Assembly (NCBI RefSeq): GCF_014395785.1
Contig: NZ_CP060713.1
Coordinates: forward strand, 1,826,501-1,890,500
Direction of reading: 5' to 3'
Length of the DNA: 64,000 bases
From: Nocardioides mesophilus
GTDB lineage: Bacteria > Actinomycetota > Actinomycetes > Propionibacteriales > Nocardioidaceae
A model generated the notes under the pieces. That model did no database searches and was not told the origin of the DNA. It worked only from the letters and a program-made list of their open reading frames with translations. The translations under genes were made by a program, and so were the position numbers. Numbering within the stretch: position 1 is the first letter of the stretch; each line of letters begins with the position of its first letter. Shown one piece after another: positions 9,038 through 18,636 of this stretch.

Positions 9038-9364
9038 GTGACGACGTCCGACCCGGCGAAGAAGTGGACCTTCCTGAGCAACCACGGCCACGTCCTGGTC
9101 GCGCTCAGCCGGGACCCGCATGCACGGATCCGCGACCTGGCCGCCGAGGTCGGGATCACCGAGCGGGCAGCGCAGGGCATCGTGAACGACCTGGAGGTCG
9201 ACGGCTACGTCACCAAGGTGCGGGTGGGGCGCCGCAACGAGTACCACCTGCACCCGCAGATGCCCTTCCGGCACCCGGCGGAGGCCACCGAGAGGGTGGG
9301 CGCCCTGCTGGAGATCTTCTCCCGGACGCCGACACCTCAGCGCTCCCGCAGCTCGGCCACCTGA
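9038..9364 (+). CDS. MarR/ArsR-like winged-helix transcriptional regulator
   Basis: A 108-residue protein made almost entirely of a winged-helix domain: IRDLAAEVGITERAAQGIV (about residues 28-46) is the helix-turn-helix and the following GRRNEYHLHP the wing. Start GTG 9038 looks leaderless. It is transcribed away from the DabB-DabA fusion gene and is the natural candidate to control it, perhaps in response to carbon supply; the ligand is unknown. No Cys/His metal cluster is visible. Confidence 0.8.
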   Translation: MTTSDPAKKWTFLSNHGHVLVALSRDPHARIRDLAAEVGITERAAQGIVNDLEVDGYVTKVRVGRRNEYHLHPQMPFRHPAEATERVGALLEIFSRTPTPQRSRSSAT

Positions 9365-9435
9365 GCCACGACGTCACCGTCCTCGAGACGGAAATGGTGT
9401 TGTCGTACCGCGCCCGGTGGCGTGAGGGTGGGCCT

Positions 9436-9843
9436 ATGAGCCTGCACCTGCACAACATCACCTTCGACTGCGCCGACGCCCGGGCCCTCGCGGACTTCTG
9501 GTCCCGGCTCGTCGGCTGGAACGTCTACTACGACGACGACCCCGAGGTGCTGGTGGCGCCGCACTTCCCCCACGAGGGACCGGGGCTGCTGTTCATCCCC
9601 GTCCCGGAGGGCAAGACCGCCAAGAACCGGGTCCACCTCGACCTCTCGCCCGAGCACGGCACCCGCGACGAGACCGTGAAGGCGGCCGTGCAGGCCGGGG
9701 CGAGCGTCCTCGGCGACCACCGCAAGCCGGACGGGTCCGGCTGGGTGACCCTGGCCGACCCCGAGGGCAACGAGTTCTGCATCGAGCGCGGCGTCGCCGA
9801 GCGGGGCCTCGCCGCGCCGCGGGCCTTCCGGATCGGCTCCTGA
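9436..9843 (+). CDS. VOC (glyoxalase/bleomycin-resistance fold) family protein
   Basis: A 135-residue protein with the beta-alpha-beta-beta-beta repeat of the vicinal oxygen chelate fold. His5 in LHLHNITFD, His in RVHLDLSP and Glu in GNEFCIE are possible metal ligands. The family includes dioxygenases, lyases and drug-binding proteins, so the activity cannot be named. A GAGGGTGGG ribosome site precedes the ATG. It converges with the MFS gene that ends at 9866. Confidence 0.82.
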   Translation: MSLHLHNITFDCADARALADFWSRLVGWNVYYDDDPEVLVAPHFPHEGPGLLFIPVPEGKTAKNRVHLDLSPEHGTRDETVKAAVQAGASVLGDHRKPDGSGWVTLADPEGNEFCIERGVAERGLAAPRAFRIGS

Positions 9844-9865
9844 CCGCCGCGGCGCCGCAGTCGCC

Positions 9866-11236
9866 TCACGACCGGTCAGCAGCGACCTCGGTCGACCCGA
9901 CCGGCTCGACGTCCAGCGAGCGGCCCCGGCGCTCCGGCAGCCCCCACACCGCGGTGGCGCCGACGGCGAAGAAGGCCGCGAACACGGTGAAGGTCAGCGC
10001 CGCCCCGCCGCTGCCGCGCAGCCACGGCACCGACAGCGGCGCGAGGATCGAGGCGATCCGGCCGAACCCGGCGGCCCAGCCGGCGCCGGTCGCCCGCAGC
10101 CGGGTGGGGTACACCTCCGGGGTCAGCGCGTAGAGCGCGCCCCAGGCGCCGAGGTTGAAGAACGACAGCGCCATCCCGCTGAGCAGGGCCGAGCTCTCGG
10201 TGTCCGCGACCCCGAAGAGCACCGCGGACACCGCCGAGCCGGCCAGGAAGGTCGACAGGGTGGGTCGCCGGCCCCACCGCTCGACGAGCACGGCGGCCGC
10301 GGCGTACCCCGGGAGCTGCGCGAGCGTGATCACCAGCGTGAAGCCGAAGGACCGGACCAGGTCCATGCCCGAGGCGACCAGCAGGGTGGGCAGCCAGATG
10401 AACGCCCCGTAGTAGGAGAAGTTGACCGCGAACCAGACCACCCACAGCGACACCGTCCAGCGCCGGTTGCCGGGCGCGAACAGCTCGCCCGGTCCGGCCC
10501 TCCCCGCTGCGGCGGGCGCGGGGGGCGGCCCGGTCGGGGTGGGTACGCCGGCGGCGCGCTCGAACCGGCGTACGACGGCCTCCGCCTCGTCGACCCGGCC
10601 GCGGCCCTCCAGGAAGCGCGCGGACTCGGGCAGCCCGAGCCGCACCACGACCGAGTAGACCGCTGGGGCTGCTCCGAGCGCCAGCGCCCACCGCCAGCCC
10701 GCGTCGTCGGCCGGCACCAGCAGGTAGCCGATCAGCGCGGCGAGCACCCAGCCGACCGCCCAGAACGCCTCCAGCGCCACCACCACCCGACCGCGGATCC
10801 GGGCCGGGGCGAACTCGCTGACCAGGGTGGAGGCCACCGGGAGCTCGGCCCCGAGACCGAGGCCGGTGAGGAACCGGAAGACCAGCAGCGACCCGACCGA
10901 CCACGACAGCGCGGCACCGCCAGTGGCGAGGCCGTAGACCAGCAGCGTCAGCGCGAAGACCGAACGACGTCCGATCCGGTCCGCGAGCAGACCGCCGACG
11001 CCGGCGCCGATCGCCATGCCGACGAAGCCGATCGAGGCGATCCAGGACAAGGTCGTGTCGTCGAGCTTCCACTGCACCGCCAGCGCGGCCATCACGAAGC
11101 TGATCAGCCCGACGTCCATGGCGTCGAGAGCCCAGCCGACGCCGGAGCCGGCGACCAGCCGCCCGTGCTCGCGGGTGAACGGCAGCCGGTCCAGCCGGTC
11201 GGTGCGGGACAGCGGCCCGCCGGTGTGCTCACTCAT
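9866..11236 (-). CDS. MFS transporter, sugar-porter/NiaP-like
   Basis: A 456-residue protein with 12 predicted membrane segments. It has the family loop motif between TM2 and TM3 (DRIGRRSVF near 88) and an acidic-residue-rich TM4-5 region (LGLGAELPVASTLVSEFAP, then RIRGRVVV) typical of niacin/aromatic acid and SV2-like porters. A second RXGRR motif (VERWGRRPT near 290) is present. ATG 11236 (MSEHTG) is preferred to the longer frame reaching 11452, which would run into the divergent gene. The substrate is unknown. Confidence 0.85.
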   Translation of the reverse strand: MSEHTGGPLSRTDRLDRLPFTREHGRLVAGSGVGWALDAMDVGLISFVMAALAVQWKLDDTTLSWIASIGFVGMAIGAGVGGLLADRIGRRSVFALTLLVYGLATGGAALSWSVGSLLVFRFLTGLGLGAELPVASTLVSEFAPARIRGRVVVALEAFWAVGWVLAALIGYLLVPADDAGWRWALALGAAPAVYSVVVRLGLPESARFLEGRGRVDEAEAVVRRFERAAGVPTPTGPPPAPAAAGRAGPGELFAPGNRRWTVSLWVVWFAVNFSYYGAFIWLPTLLVASGMDLVRSFGFTLVITLAQLPGYAAAAVLVERWGRRPTLSTFLAGSAVSAVLFGVADTESSALLSGMALSFFNLGAWGALYALTPEVYPTRLRATGAGWAAGFGRIASILAPLSVPWLRGSGGAALTFTVFAAFFAVGATAVWGLPERRGRSLDVEPVGSTEVAADRS

Positions 11237-11376
11237 CTCGCTGCGCACCGTACCCAACCCGACCCCCGACCCGATCTGCCGCTGCGGCACCCCGCGGAGG
11301 CCGGCCTGGGTTTGCCGACGACCGGGTCGGGCAACCGGAGAAGCCCAAGACGTGTCACTGTGGTGCAGGGGGCTCC

Positions 11377-12321
11377 ATGTCGGCGGAACCGCAGTACATC
11401 CACGAGGCGCTGTTCTTCTCGTCCTCCGCCGGGCTGGTCGAGGCTGCGACACCGTTCCTGCGCGAGGGTCTGGCCGCCGGCGAGGACGCGGTGCTGGTCT
11501 GCACCGACGCCCACAACCAGGCGCTGACCGAGGCGCTCGGGGACGACCCCCGGGTGACGGTGCTGCCGCGGCCGGAGGTCTACGGCCGGGCGGTGAGCGC
11601 GGTCGCGTTCTACCGGGACTTCATGCGCAGCCGGTTGCGCGGCGGCACCGAGAGGGTCCGCCTGGTCAACGAGGTCGACTTCGGCAGCAGCTCCGCCGCC
11701 TGGGACGAGTGGCGGCGTTTCGAGGCGCTGTGCAACCACGCGCTCGCGCCGTTCCCGCTGTGGAGCCTCTGCGCCTACGACTCCGCGGCGCTCTCCGACC
11801 CGGTCCTCGTCACCGGCGAGCTGACCCATCCCTATGTCCGCACCCGCGGCGCGCAGACCGCCAACCCGGTGTACGTCGACCCGGCGGAGCTGATGCGGCT
11901 GCCGGCCACCGACCTGGAGCCCGCGCCCGACGTCGTACCGGCCCTGTCGGCCTCGGTGTCGGACCCGCACGACCTGCAGCCCCTGCACCAGCGACTCCGG
12001 GACCTGCTGCACGACGAGCGGGTGGCCGGTGAGGTCGTCGAGGACCTGGTGCTCTCGGTCCACGAGGTGGCAACCAACGGCGTCCGGCACGGCGAGACCC
12101 CGGTGGAGGTGAACGTCTGGCTCTCCACCGGCCGGGTGGTGTGCACGATCACCGACCGCGGGCGCGGCTTCGACGACCCGTTCGCCGGCTACCGGCCCGG
12201 CAGCGGGGAGATCGTCCCGGAGGGCCGCTTCGGGCTCTGGCTGGCGCGGCGGCTCTGCGACGACCTGGTGACCGCGCAGACACCGGACGGCTTCACGGTC
12301 CGGCTGGTCCGACGCCACTGA
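11377..12321 (+). CDS. MEDS domain plus HATPase anti-sigma-type regulator
   Basis: A 314-residue soluble protein. Residues 5-165 match the MEDS (DcmR-sensory) pattern and the C-terminal 110 residues are a GHKL ATPase of the RsbW type: N-box VHEVATNGVRHG near 226, ITDRGRGFDDPF near 254 and GRFGLWLARRL near 285. There is no His-kinase dimerisation domain, so it probably acts as an anti-sigma kinase of a stress or light/redox partner-switch system rather than a classical sensor kinase. No anti-anti-sigma gene is adjacent. Confidence 0.85.
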   Translation: MSAEPQYIHEALFFSSSAGLVEAATPFLREGLAAGEDAVLVCTDAHNQALTEALGDDPRVTVLPRPEVYGRAVSAVAFYRDFMRSRLRGGTERVRLVNEVDFGSSSAAWDEWRRFEALCNHALAPFPLWSLCAYDSAALSDPVLVTGELTHPYVRTRGAQTANPVYVDPAELMRLPATDLEPAPDVVPALSASVSDPHDLQPLHQRLRDLLHDERVAGEVVEDLVLSVHEVATNGVRHGETPVEVNVWLSTGRVVCTITDRGRGFDDPFAGYRPGSGEIVPEGRFGLWLARRLCDDLVTAQTPDGFTVRLVRRH

Positions 12322-12481
12322 GCCGGAGGATCGGCCCGCGCATCGGGACACACGGCCCCGAGTCCTTGGCCGCGCAGCACGACGAGCGTTGGGCTTTCCG
12401 CCATGGTCGCAGCACCGGGGCACCGGTTATGTTCCGGCTCTGTGCCGCTCGGCGCAGCACATCCCTCTCGGGAAGGTCGCC

Positions 12482-13975
12482 ATGCCTGTCACGCCCGCCA
12501 CCTCGCACGTCCGGTCCCGCCGGCTCCACGGCTCGCTCGTGGCCGGTCTCGCCACCGCGGTCACGCTCTCACTGGGGCTCGTCGGCGGTGCGGCCGACGC
12601 CCGTCAGGGCACGGATGACCGGGCCGATCCCCGGGGGTCGGGCACGGCGGAAGGCACGCAACCGCTGCCGGGGTACACCGTCGACAACCCTCCGCTCGCG
12701 CCGCTGACCGTGGACGGCGCGCAGACCCGGGTGCTCCAGGGCATCCGGGACCACGCGGCGTATGACATCGAGATCCCCCCGGACTGGAACGGCGAGCTGG
12801 TGATGTGGGCACACGGCTTCCGCGGTGACGGCACGGTGCTCACCGTCGACTCCCCCGGCTACGGCTTGCGGAGGACCTTCGCCGAGCAGGGCTACGCCTG
12901 GGCCGCCTCCAGCTACGCACGCAACGCCTACGACGTGGCCACCGGGGTCACCACCACCCACGATCTGGCCCGCTACGCCGCGACAGTTCTGCCGCGGAAC
13001 CCGACGCGGCTCTACGTGGCCGGCGTCTCCATGGGTGGCCACATCATCGGCAGGTCGCTGGAGCAGTACCCGCACTTCTACGACGGGGCGCTGCCGATGT
13101 GCGGGGTGCTTGGCGACCAGGAGCTCTTCGACTACTTCCTCGGCTTCAACCTCGTGGCGCAGCAGCTCGCCGGGCTGGACGCCTACCCGGTCCCCGACGA
13201 CTACCAGACCGCGGTCGTGCCGGACATCAAGAAGAAGCTCGGCCTCAGCGGCGGCATCGGTACGCCGATCACCAACCCGCTCGGTGCCCAGCTGCGCGAC
13301 GTGACCACGAACCTGACCGGTGGGCCGCGCCCCGGCGACGACGCCGCGTTCACGGTCTGGAAGGACTTCCTGTTCACCCTTGCCTCGCCCGACGACGGCT
13401 CGCTGCTCGCGCTGAACCCCGGACGCGTCGCTCAGAACCAGGACGTGGCCTACTCGCCGAACGTGCCCGTGGAGGTCGATGCCACGGTCGAGCGGGTGGC
13501 GCCGGCCGACCCGGAGGCGCGCAACACCCGCCGGCTGACGACGATCCCGCGCATCGAGGGTCGTCCGAAGGTGCCGACCCTGACCCTCCACGGCCTCGGG
13601 GACCTGTTCGTGCCGTTCTCGATGGAGCAGGTCTACGCCCGAGAAGTGGCCGACCGGGGCCGGTCCCACCTGCTGGTGCAGCGGGCGATCCGGGCCGCGG
13701 GCCACTGCGAGTTCACGCCCACCGAGGTGCGGACGGCATGGGACGACCTCACAGACTGGGTGGAGTCGCGGGACCGTGGCCGGCACGGAGCCGAGTCCGG
13801 CTCCCGGCGAGCTCACGGTCCGCGTCTGGTCGAGCGTCCCGCCGGGGACGACGTGCTCTCCCCCAACCTCGTGGCGTCGCCGACCTACGGCTGCGAGTTC
13901 ACGGACCCGGCGGGCTACGACGCGCCGCGACAGTTCCCGACCCGCTCGCTCTACCCGCGCTGCCCGGTCGGCTGA
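12482..13975 (+). CDS. Exported alpha/beta hydrolase
   Basis: A 497-residue protein with a GGGAAGG ribosome site before ATG 12482. The N-terminal 40 residues form a signal peptide (Arg pair, hydrophobic core, ADA cut). The nucleophile elbow is GVSMGG near residue 183; the VMWAHGFRGDG stretch is the oxyanion-loop strand and GHCEF supplies the likely catalytic His near 406. It resembles actinobacterial secreted esterases or tannase/feruloyl-like hydrolases. The substrate is unknown and the gene appears to be alone. Confidence 0.82.
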   Translation: MPVTPATSHVRSRRLHGSLVAGLATAVTLSLGLVGGAADARQGTDDRADPRGSGTAEGTQPLPGYTVDNPPLAPLTVDGAQTRVLQGIRDHAAYDIEIPPDWNGELVMWAHGFRGDGTVLTVDSPGYGLRRTFAEQGYAWAASSYARNAYDVATGVTTTHDLARYAATVLPRNPTRLYVAGVSMGGHIIGRSLEQYPHFYDGALPMCGVLGDQELFDYFLGFNLVAQQLAGLDAYPVPDDYQTAVVPDIKKKLGLSGGIGTPITNPLGAQLRDVTTNLTGGPRPGDDAAFTVWKDFLFTLASPDDGSLLALNPGRVAQNQDVAYSPNVPVEVDATVERVAPADPEARNTRRLTTIPRIEGRPKVPTLTLHGLGDLFVPFSMEQVYAREVADRGRSHLLVQRAIRAAGHCEFTPTEVRTAWDDLTDWVESRDRGRHGAESGSRRAHGPRLVERPAGDDVLSPNLVASPTYGCEFTDPAGYDAPRQFPTRSLYPRCPVG

Positions 13976-13991
13976 GCAGGTCCACGCGCCC

Positions 13992-14734
13992 TCACAGGAT
14001 CAGGTTGACGGCGCCGAGCGCGGTGAAGCCGAGCACCATCCACTCGAAGGAGGGAAGCGACAGTCGCGGCGCCACCCCGCGACCGAACCACCCCCGATGA
14101 GCACGAGGGGAGCCAGAGCGACGAGCACGTACAACGACTGCGCGTCGATCAGGCCCAGCGAGAGGGAGAGCGGCAGCTTGACGAGGTTGAGCATGAAGAA
14201 GAACCACGCACCCGTTCCGATGAATCCCAGGACGCCCACGTCTGCTTTCAGCAGGTAGATGCTCATGAACGATCCGCCCGCGTTCGCCACCATGCTCGTG
14301 AAGCCCGCCAGCGCGCCCAGAACCGGAGCATGCAGACGGGGCGTCGCAGGCTCCGCCCAGAGGGACCTCAACCGCGAGAGCAGCTGCACCGTGAGCAGGG
14401 CGGCCAGGACCCAGCCGATCGTGTGACCCAGGACGGCGTCGCTCATGCGGCCGAGGAAGTAGGTCCCGCTTACGATTCCGACCGCGACCGGAACGATCAA
14501 CCGCCTCAGCACCCGCCAGTCGGCGTGCCGGCGGTAGGCACGCACCGCATAGACATCGCCGACCAGGATCAGCAGCAGCAGCGTCCCGGTGGAGCTGCGC
14601 ACCGGAAGCACGGAGGCGAACAGCGCGACGCTGATCAGGGAGACCCCGTTGACGGCGGTCTTGGAGAAGCCGATGAGCCCGGCGCCGAGACCCAACAGGC
14701 ACCAGGCAGCGACGCCCAGCCCCGCGACGGTCAC
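13992..14734 (-). pseudogene. TauE/SafE family permease, frameshifted near its C-terminus
   Basis: An integral membrane protein of about 247 residues if repaired, with the TauE/SafE opening GLGAGLIGFSKTAVNG and a second half repeat VANAGGSFMSIYLLK. The family exports sulfite, sulfoacetate or other small anions. The reading frame breaks at the run of five C (14091-14095 on the + strand). Adding one G to the coding strand joins LVLIGG to a normal tail WFGRGVAPRL...ALGAVNLIL ending at 13992. It is the last gene of the reverse-strand transport operon. The break is probably a sequence error. Confidence 0.78.
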
Positions 14735-14749
14735 CGTGGTAGCGGGGGC

Positions 14750-15736
14750 TCAGGCGCCGACGGGCACGGTCACGCCGAGCTTGCTGCTCCTTGCACAGGC
14801 CTCCGCCACCCTGGACACCAGAACCGCCTCGTGCGCGGTGCAGCCGAGGAACGTTCCCCCGTCGGCCACCGAGCGCAGGAAGGACCGTGTCTCCTCGGCG
14901 AAGGCGCCCGCGAAGCGTTCCGCGAAGGTCAGCGGCGGGTGGTGGGCGGCGAGCGACGGTTCCTCGACGGCGAGGATCGGCGTACGACGACTCAGACCAG
15001 CAGCGGCCACCATCTCCGAGCCGTAGATCTCCCACCGGACGTCCTGGCCCAGCGGATCGTGCCGGACGCCGTGCATCGTCACCGTCAGCCCGTCCTCGAG
15101 GTGGGCGATGATCGTCGCGACGTCCGAGTCGCCGTGGTCCGCGTAGGCCTGGGAGACCCGGCTGCCCCCGACCGCGTAGACGGATCGCACCTCCTGGCCG
15201 GTCAGCCACATCGCCGTCTCGATGTCATGGACGAAGAGGTCGTGGTAGATGCCCGCGCTCGCCGCGATGAACTCCTCGCGCCCGGGCGTGTGATCCATCG
15301 ACGCCGAGCGCATGAGGTACAGCCGTCCGGCCGCACCGGAGTCGATGGCGGTCTTCAGGGCGGCGAAGCCGTCGTCGAAGCGGCGCTGGAACCCGACGAT
15401 CACCGGCACGCCGGCCGTATCCGCCGACGCCGCGAGAGCCTCGCTCTCCTCGACCGAGGCTCCCAATGGCTTCTCGATGAGGACCGGAACGCCGGCCCGG
15501 AGAGCGAGCTCGAGGTCCGACCGGTGCCGAGCGGTGGCGCTGGTGACGAAGACGGCGTCCGGCGACTCGGAGGCGACGTCGTCCAAGGCCACGCCGAGCC
15601 CTCCGAACTCCTTGCCGAGTGCCTCTGCCCGCGACCGGTCCCGGGTGGCGAACACCAGTTCCACCCCGCTCATGTCACGCAGGGCGGCGGCCCGGATGGC
15701 CGCCATCCGGCCGCTGCCGAGGATGAGCGCCTTCAC
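14750..15736 (-). CDS. Gfo/Idh/MocA family NAD(P)-dependent oxidoreductase
   Basis: A 328-residue protein with an N-terminal Rossmann fold (ILGSGRMAAIRAAAL) and the family motif EKPLG near residue 90. HDLFVHDIET near 170 supplies the likely catalytic His/Asp. Members oxidise cyclitols, sugars or sugar acids. It overlaps the SDR stop by four bases, so it is coupled to SDR and transporter translation. One of four such enzymes in the island; the substrate cannot be told from sequence. Confidence 0.88.
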   Translation of the reverse strand: MKALILGSGRMAAIRAAALRDMSGVELVFATRDRSRAEALGKEFGGLGVALDDVASESPDAVFVTSATARHRSDLELALRAGVPVLIEKPLGASVEESEALAASADTAGVPVIVGFQRRFDDGFAALKTAIDSGAAGRLYLMRSASMDHTPGREEFIAASAGIYHDLFVHDIETAMWLTGQEVRSVYAVGGSRVSQAYADHGDSDVATIIAHLEDGLTVTMHGVRHDPLGQDVRWEIYGSEMVAAAGLSRRTPILAVEEPSLAAHHPPLTFAERFAGAFAEETRSFLRSVADGGTFLGCTAHEAVLVSRVAEACARSSKLGVTVPVGA

Positions 15737-16533
15737 ACCGGTTCCGATCCTGCGTCCATCGGGATGTTCCTGAACTCGTAGCCGGAGGTGAGCCCACCGT
15801 CCACGATCACGTCCACGCCGCTGACACCCTTCGCCTGGTCACTCAGCAGAAACGCCACCACGTTGGCGACGTCCTCGGGGCTGGTGATGGCCCCCAGCGG
15901 CTGCCGGGCGACCCGGGTGGCGAGCAGTGCTTCCGGGTCAGGACTGCTGTTCAGGTGCTTGTAGAACATCTCCGTCGTCATCGGCCCGGGGCTGACCATG
16001 GTGCACCGGATGCCGGACCGGCCGAAGTCGAGAGCAGAGGCGCGCACGACCTGGCGCAGGGCGCCCTTCGAGGCGCAGTAGGCGACCAGGCCCTCTTCGC
16101 CGTACGTCGCGTCCACGCTCCCCACGAAGACCATCGGACCCCCGCCGCGACGTGTCATCTCCGGCTGCAGGTGCTTGATCGCCAGGCCCGGTCCGATCAC
16201 GTTCACGTCGAACGCGCGCCTCCACTCCGCGGCGGAGATCTCCGCCGCGCTTCCCTGCACGAGCGTCGCGGCGACCGAGGCCAGCCCGATGGATCGTCCG
16301 GGAAGCTCGTCCAGCGTCGCCTTGACGGCATCCCAGGTGGTGGCCGAGTCCACGCTTCCCGACACCGATCGGAAGGTGTCCCGACCATCCAGCTCCTCAG
16401 GCGTGGGCACCACGTCGACCCCGACGACGACGCACCCGTCGTCCAGCAAGACGTTCGCGAGGTGCTTGCCCAGACCCGACGACGCCCCGGTCAGGACGAC
16501 GACCTCCGGCAGATGGATCCTCATGCCCGTCAC
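15733..16533 (-). CDS. Short-chain dehydrogenase/reductase (SDR)
   Basis: A 266-residue classical SDR: cofactor motif TGASSGLG near 15-22, an Asp after the second strand (GVDVVP) favouring NAD(H), and the catalytic YCASK near 158 with Ser upstream in FVGSVDA. GTG 16533 overlaps the permease stop (GTGA); ATG 16524 is an alternative. With the FAH hydrolase of the same operon it could form the oxidation and C-C cleavage steps of a non-phosphorylating sugar-acid route, which is inference. Confidence 0.88.
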   Translation of the reverse strand: MTGMRIHLPEVVVLTGASSGLGKHLANVLLDDGCVVVGVDVVPTPEELDGRDTFRSVSGSVDSATTWDAVKATLDELPGRSIGLASVAATLVQGSAAEISAAEWRRAFDVNVIGPGLAIKHLQPEMTRRGGGPMVFVGSVDATYGEEGLVAYCASKGALRQVVRASALDFGRSGIRCTMVSPGPMTTEMFYKHLNSSPDPEALLATRVARQPLGAITSPEDVANVVAFLLSDQAKGVSGVDVIVDGGLTSGYEFRNIPMDAGSEPV

Positions 16534-17783
16534 TCCCTGACCTGTGAGCGGCTGCTGCGTGCCGCGATCGCATCGACGACCACCGCCAGGAGCAGCACCA
16601 TGCTGGTGATGATGAACTTTGCCGCAGACGGCAGGGCGAGGAGATCCATGCCGTTCGAGATGGAACCGATGATCAACACCCCGACAAGCGCCGAGTAGAC
16701 CGACCCGCGTCCTCCGAACAGACTGGTGCCTCCGATGACTGCGGCGGCGATCGCGTTGATGAGGGTGTCCCCGGCCCCTGACTGGGTCGTGGCGGCGATC
16801 AGGCGCGATGCCGCCAGGACCCCACCGAAGGCGGCCAGGCCGGAACCGATGGCGAACGCCGCGATCCGGATCCGCTGCACCGGGATACCAGCGCGTCGGG
16901 CGGCCTCGGCGTTCCCGCCGATGGCCAGCAAGCGGCTCCCGTAGCGGGTCTGGCGGATGACGTAGTCCATCGCCACCACGATCGCCAGGAAGATGAACAC
17001 CGCCAGGGGGAGTCCCCGGTCACGGTTGAACACCACGATCGCGCCACAGAGCACCAGGGCGATCCCGACGATCTTCAGGATCTGCGTGCGCAGCTCGCTG
17101 TGCTCGAGACCAGCGGCCTTGAGCCGGGCACGCTCCTTCAGGTTGAAGTAGGCGACGGCCAAGATGATGGCCGCTGCGATGCCCCACCCGGCTACCGGCG
17201 ACAAGAAGGTGGAAGTGAGCTTGGCGACGTCACCGGCGTAGTCGAAGTTGATGGCCGTACGGTCACCGAAGAGCGCCAGCGTCCACCCTTGGAGACCGAT
17301 CAAGCCGGCCAGGGTGATAACGAACGCAGGCACCCGGAAGTAGGTGACCACCGATCCTTGGAAGATGCCGATGGCGATGCCGACCAACACTGCCACCGCG
17401 ACCGAGAGCCAGGCGTTCCAGCCGAGCTGGACGTTCAGCACGCCGAGCACGGCTCCGCAGAAGCCACTGATCGCAGCGACCGACAGGTCGATCTCGCCGA
17501 GCAGCAGGATCACCACCACGCCGACGGCGATCACGCCGACCGAGGCGACCTGCAGCGAGAGGTTGGTGATGTTCCACGGTGTCAAGAAGTTGCTGTTGGC
17601 GGTCTGGAACCCGACGCAGACCACGACGAGGCCGAGGATGACGGGGGCGAGGTTGATCCCGCTCGGCCGGCGCATGAAGAGTGCCCGGACCCAGGATCCA
17701 CGAACCGCTCGGGGTTGTGCTCCGTCGGCGGCTGGCGTCTCGCTGCCGCCAGGCTGACTGGTGACGGCTGGCTGCACGGTCAT
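16530..17783 (-). CDS. Sugar/cyclitol ABC transporter permease (RbsC/XylH type)
   Basis: A 417-residue protein with a soluble N-terminal tail of about 45 residues and about 10 membrane segments. GEIDLSVAAISGF is the typical BPD_transp_2 signature of ribose/xylose/inositol permeases and the GNAEAARRAGIPV loop contacts the ATPase. It forms the membrane channel for the binding protein at 18704 and the ATPase at 17827. Its stop overlaps the SDR start. Confidence 0.92.
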   Translation of the reverse strand: MTVQPAVTSQPGGSETPAADGAQPRAVRGSWVRALFMRRPSGINLAPVILGLVVVCVGFQTANSNFLTPWNITNLSLQVASVGVIAVGVVVILLLGEIDLSVAAISGFCGAVLGVLNVQLGWNAWLSVAVAVLVGIAIGIFQGSVVTYFRVPAFVITLAGLIGLQGWTLALFGDRTAINFDYAGDVAKLTSTFLSPVAGWGIAAAIILAVAYFNLKERARLKAAGLEHSELRTQILKIVGIALVLCGAIVVFNRDRGLPLAVFIFLAIVVAMDYVIRQTRYGSRLLAIGGNAEAARRAGIPVQRIRIAAFAIGSGLAAFGGVLAASRLIAATTQSGAGDTLINAIAAAVIGGTSLFGGRGSVYSALVGVLIIGSISNGMDLLALPSAAKFIITSMVLLLAVVVDAIAARSSRSQVRE

Positions 17784-17826
17784 CGGGACGACTCCTGCCT
17801 GGTTGTAGGTGGCTTGGTGCAGAGGC

Positions 17827-18606
17827 TCATCGGACAGCTCCCCACTCGGCTCCGGTGATGGCGGCGACGACCTCCTGCTGGGACGAGCTACGCACGTCGA
17901 AGCGGCCGGCCACCTGTCCCAGCCTCAGGACGGTGACGACGTCGGAGACGGCGAAGACGTCCGCCAGGTTGTGACTCACGATGACCACCGCCAGCCCCTG
18001 CTCCCGAAGTCGCCGCACGAGGTTCAGCACCTCGTGGGTCTGGGCGACCGAGAGGGCGGCTGTGGGTTCGTCCAGCAGCATGACCTCGGGCTTGCCGAGG
18101 AGGGCCCGGGCGATGGCCACAGACTGACGCTGGCCTCCCGAGAGACCCTCCACCGGTGTCCGGACCTTCTGCAGGTTCACCGAGAGTGAGCGCAGGAGGG
18201 CCAGCGTCTCCTGCTCCATCGCGGTCCGGTCGACCCGGCGGAAGAGAGAGCCCAGGAGGCCCGCGTGCATCGACTCAGCACCCAGGAAGACGTTGTCGGA
18301 CACGCTCAGGTTGCCGCAGACGGCCAGGTCCTGGTAGACGACCGAGATCCCGCGGCGTGCTGCGTCTCGGGGGCCGGAGAAGTTGACCGGCTCCCCCTTC
18401 CACAGGATCTGTCCGCCGTCGTGGGCCTGTACTCCGGTGATCGTCTTGATCAGCGTCGACTTGCCCGCGCCGTTGTCACCGACGAGAGCGTGCACCTCCC
18501 CGGGCCGGAGCTGCAGCGACACACCACGTAGAGCGTTGACCGGACCGTAGGACTTGCGGATGTCGACCAGCTCCAGCACCGCCTGGTCCGACTGCAGGGC
18601 ATTCAT
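17827..18606 (-). CDS. Sugar/cyclitol ABC transporter ATP-binding protein
   Basis: A 259-residue single-domain ATPase: Walker A GDNGAGKST near 41, signature LSGGQRQSVAIARALL near 148, Walker B VMLLDEPTAAL near 168 and switch His in IVSHN. Many sugar ABC ATPases of the RbsA/XylG type carry two such domains; this one has one, as in CUT2 variants with half-size ATPases. ATG 18606 is chosen; the upstream part of the frame lies in the hairpin region after the binding-protein gene. Confidence 0.9.
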   Translation of the reverse strand: MNALQSDQAVLELVDIRKSYGPVNALRGVSLQLRPGEVHALVGDNGAGKSTLIKTITGVQAHDGGQILWKGEPVNFSGPRDAARRGISVVYQDLAVCGNLSVSDNVFLGAESMHAGLLGSLFRRVDRTAMEQETLALLRSLSVNLQKVRTPVEGLSGGQRQSVAIARALLGKPEVMLLDEPTAALSVAQTHEVLNLVRRLREQGLAVVIVSHNLADVFAVSDVVTVLRLGQVAGRFDVRSSSQQEVVAAITGAEWGAVR

Positions 18607-18636
18607 GACAGTTGTTTCTTCCTTGGATGAGGCGGT

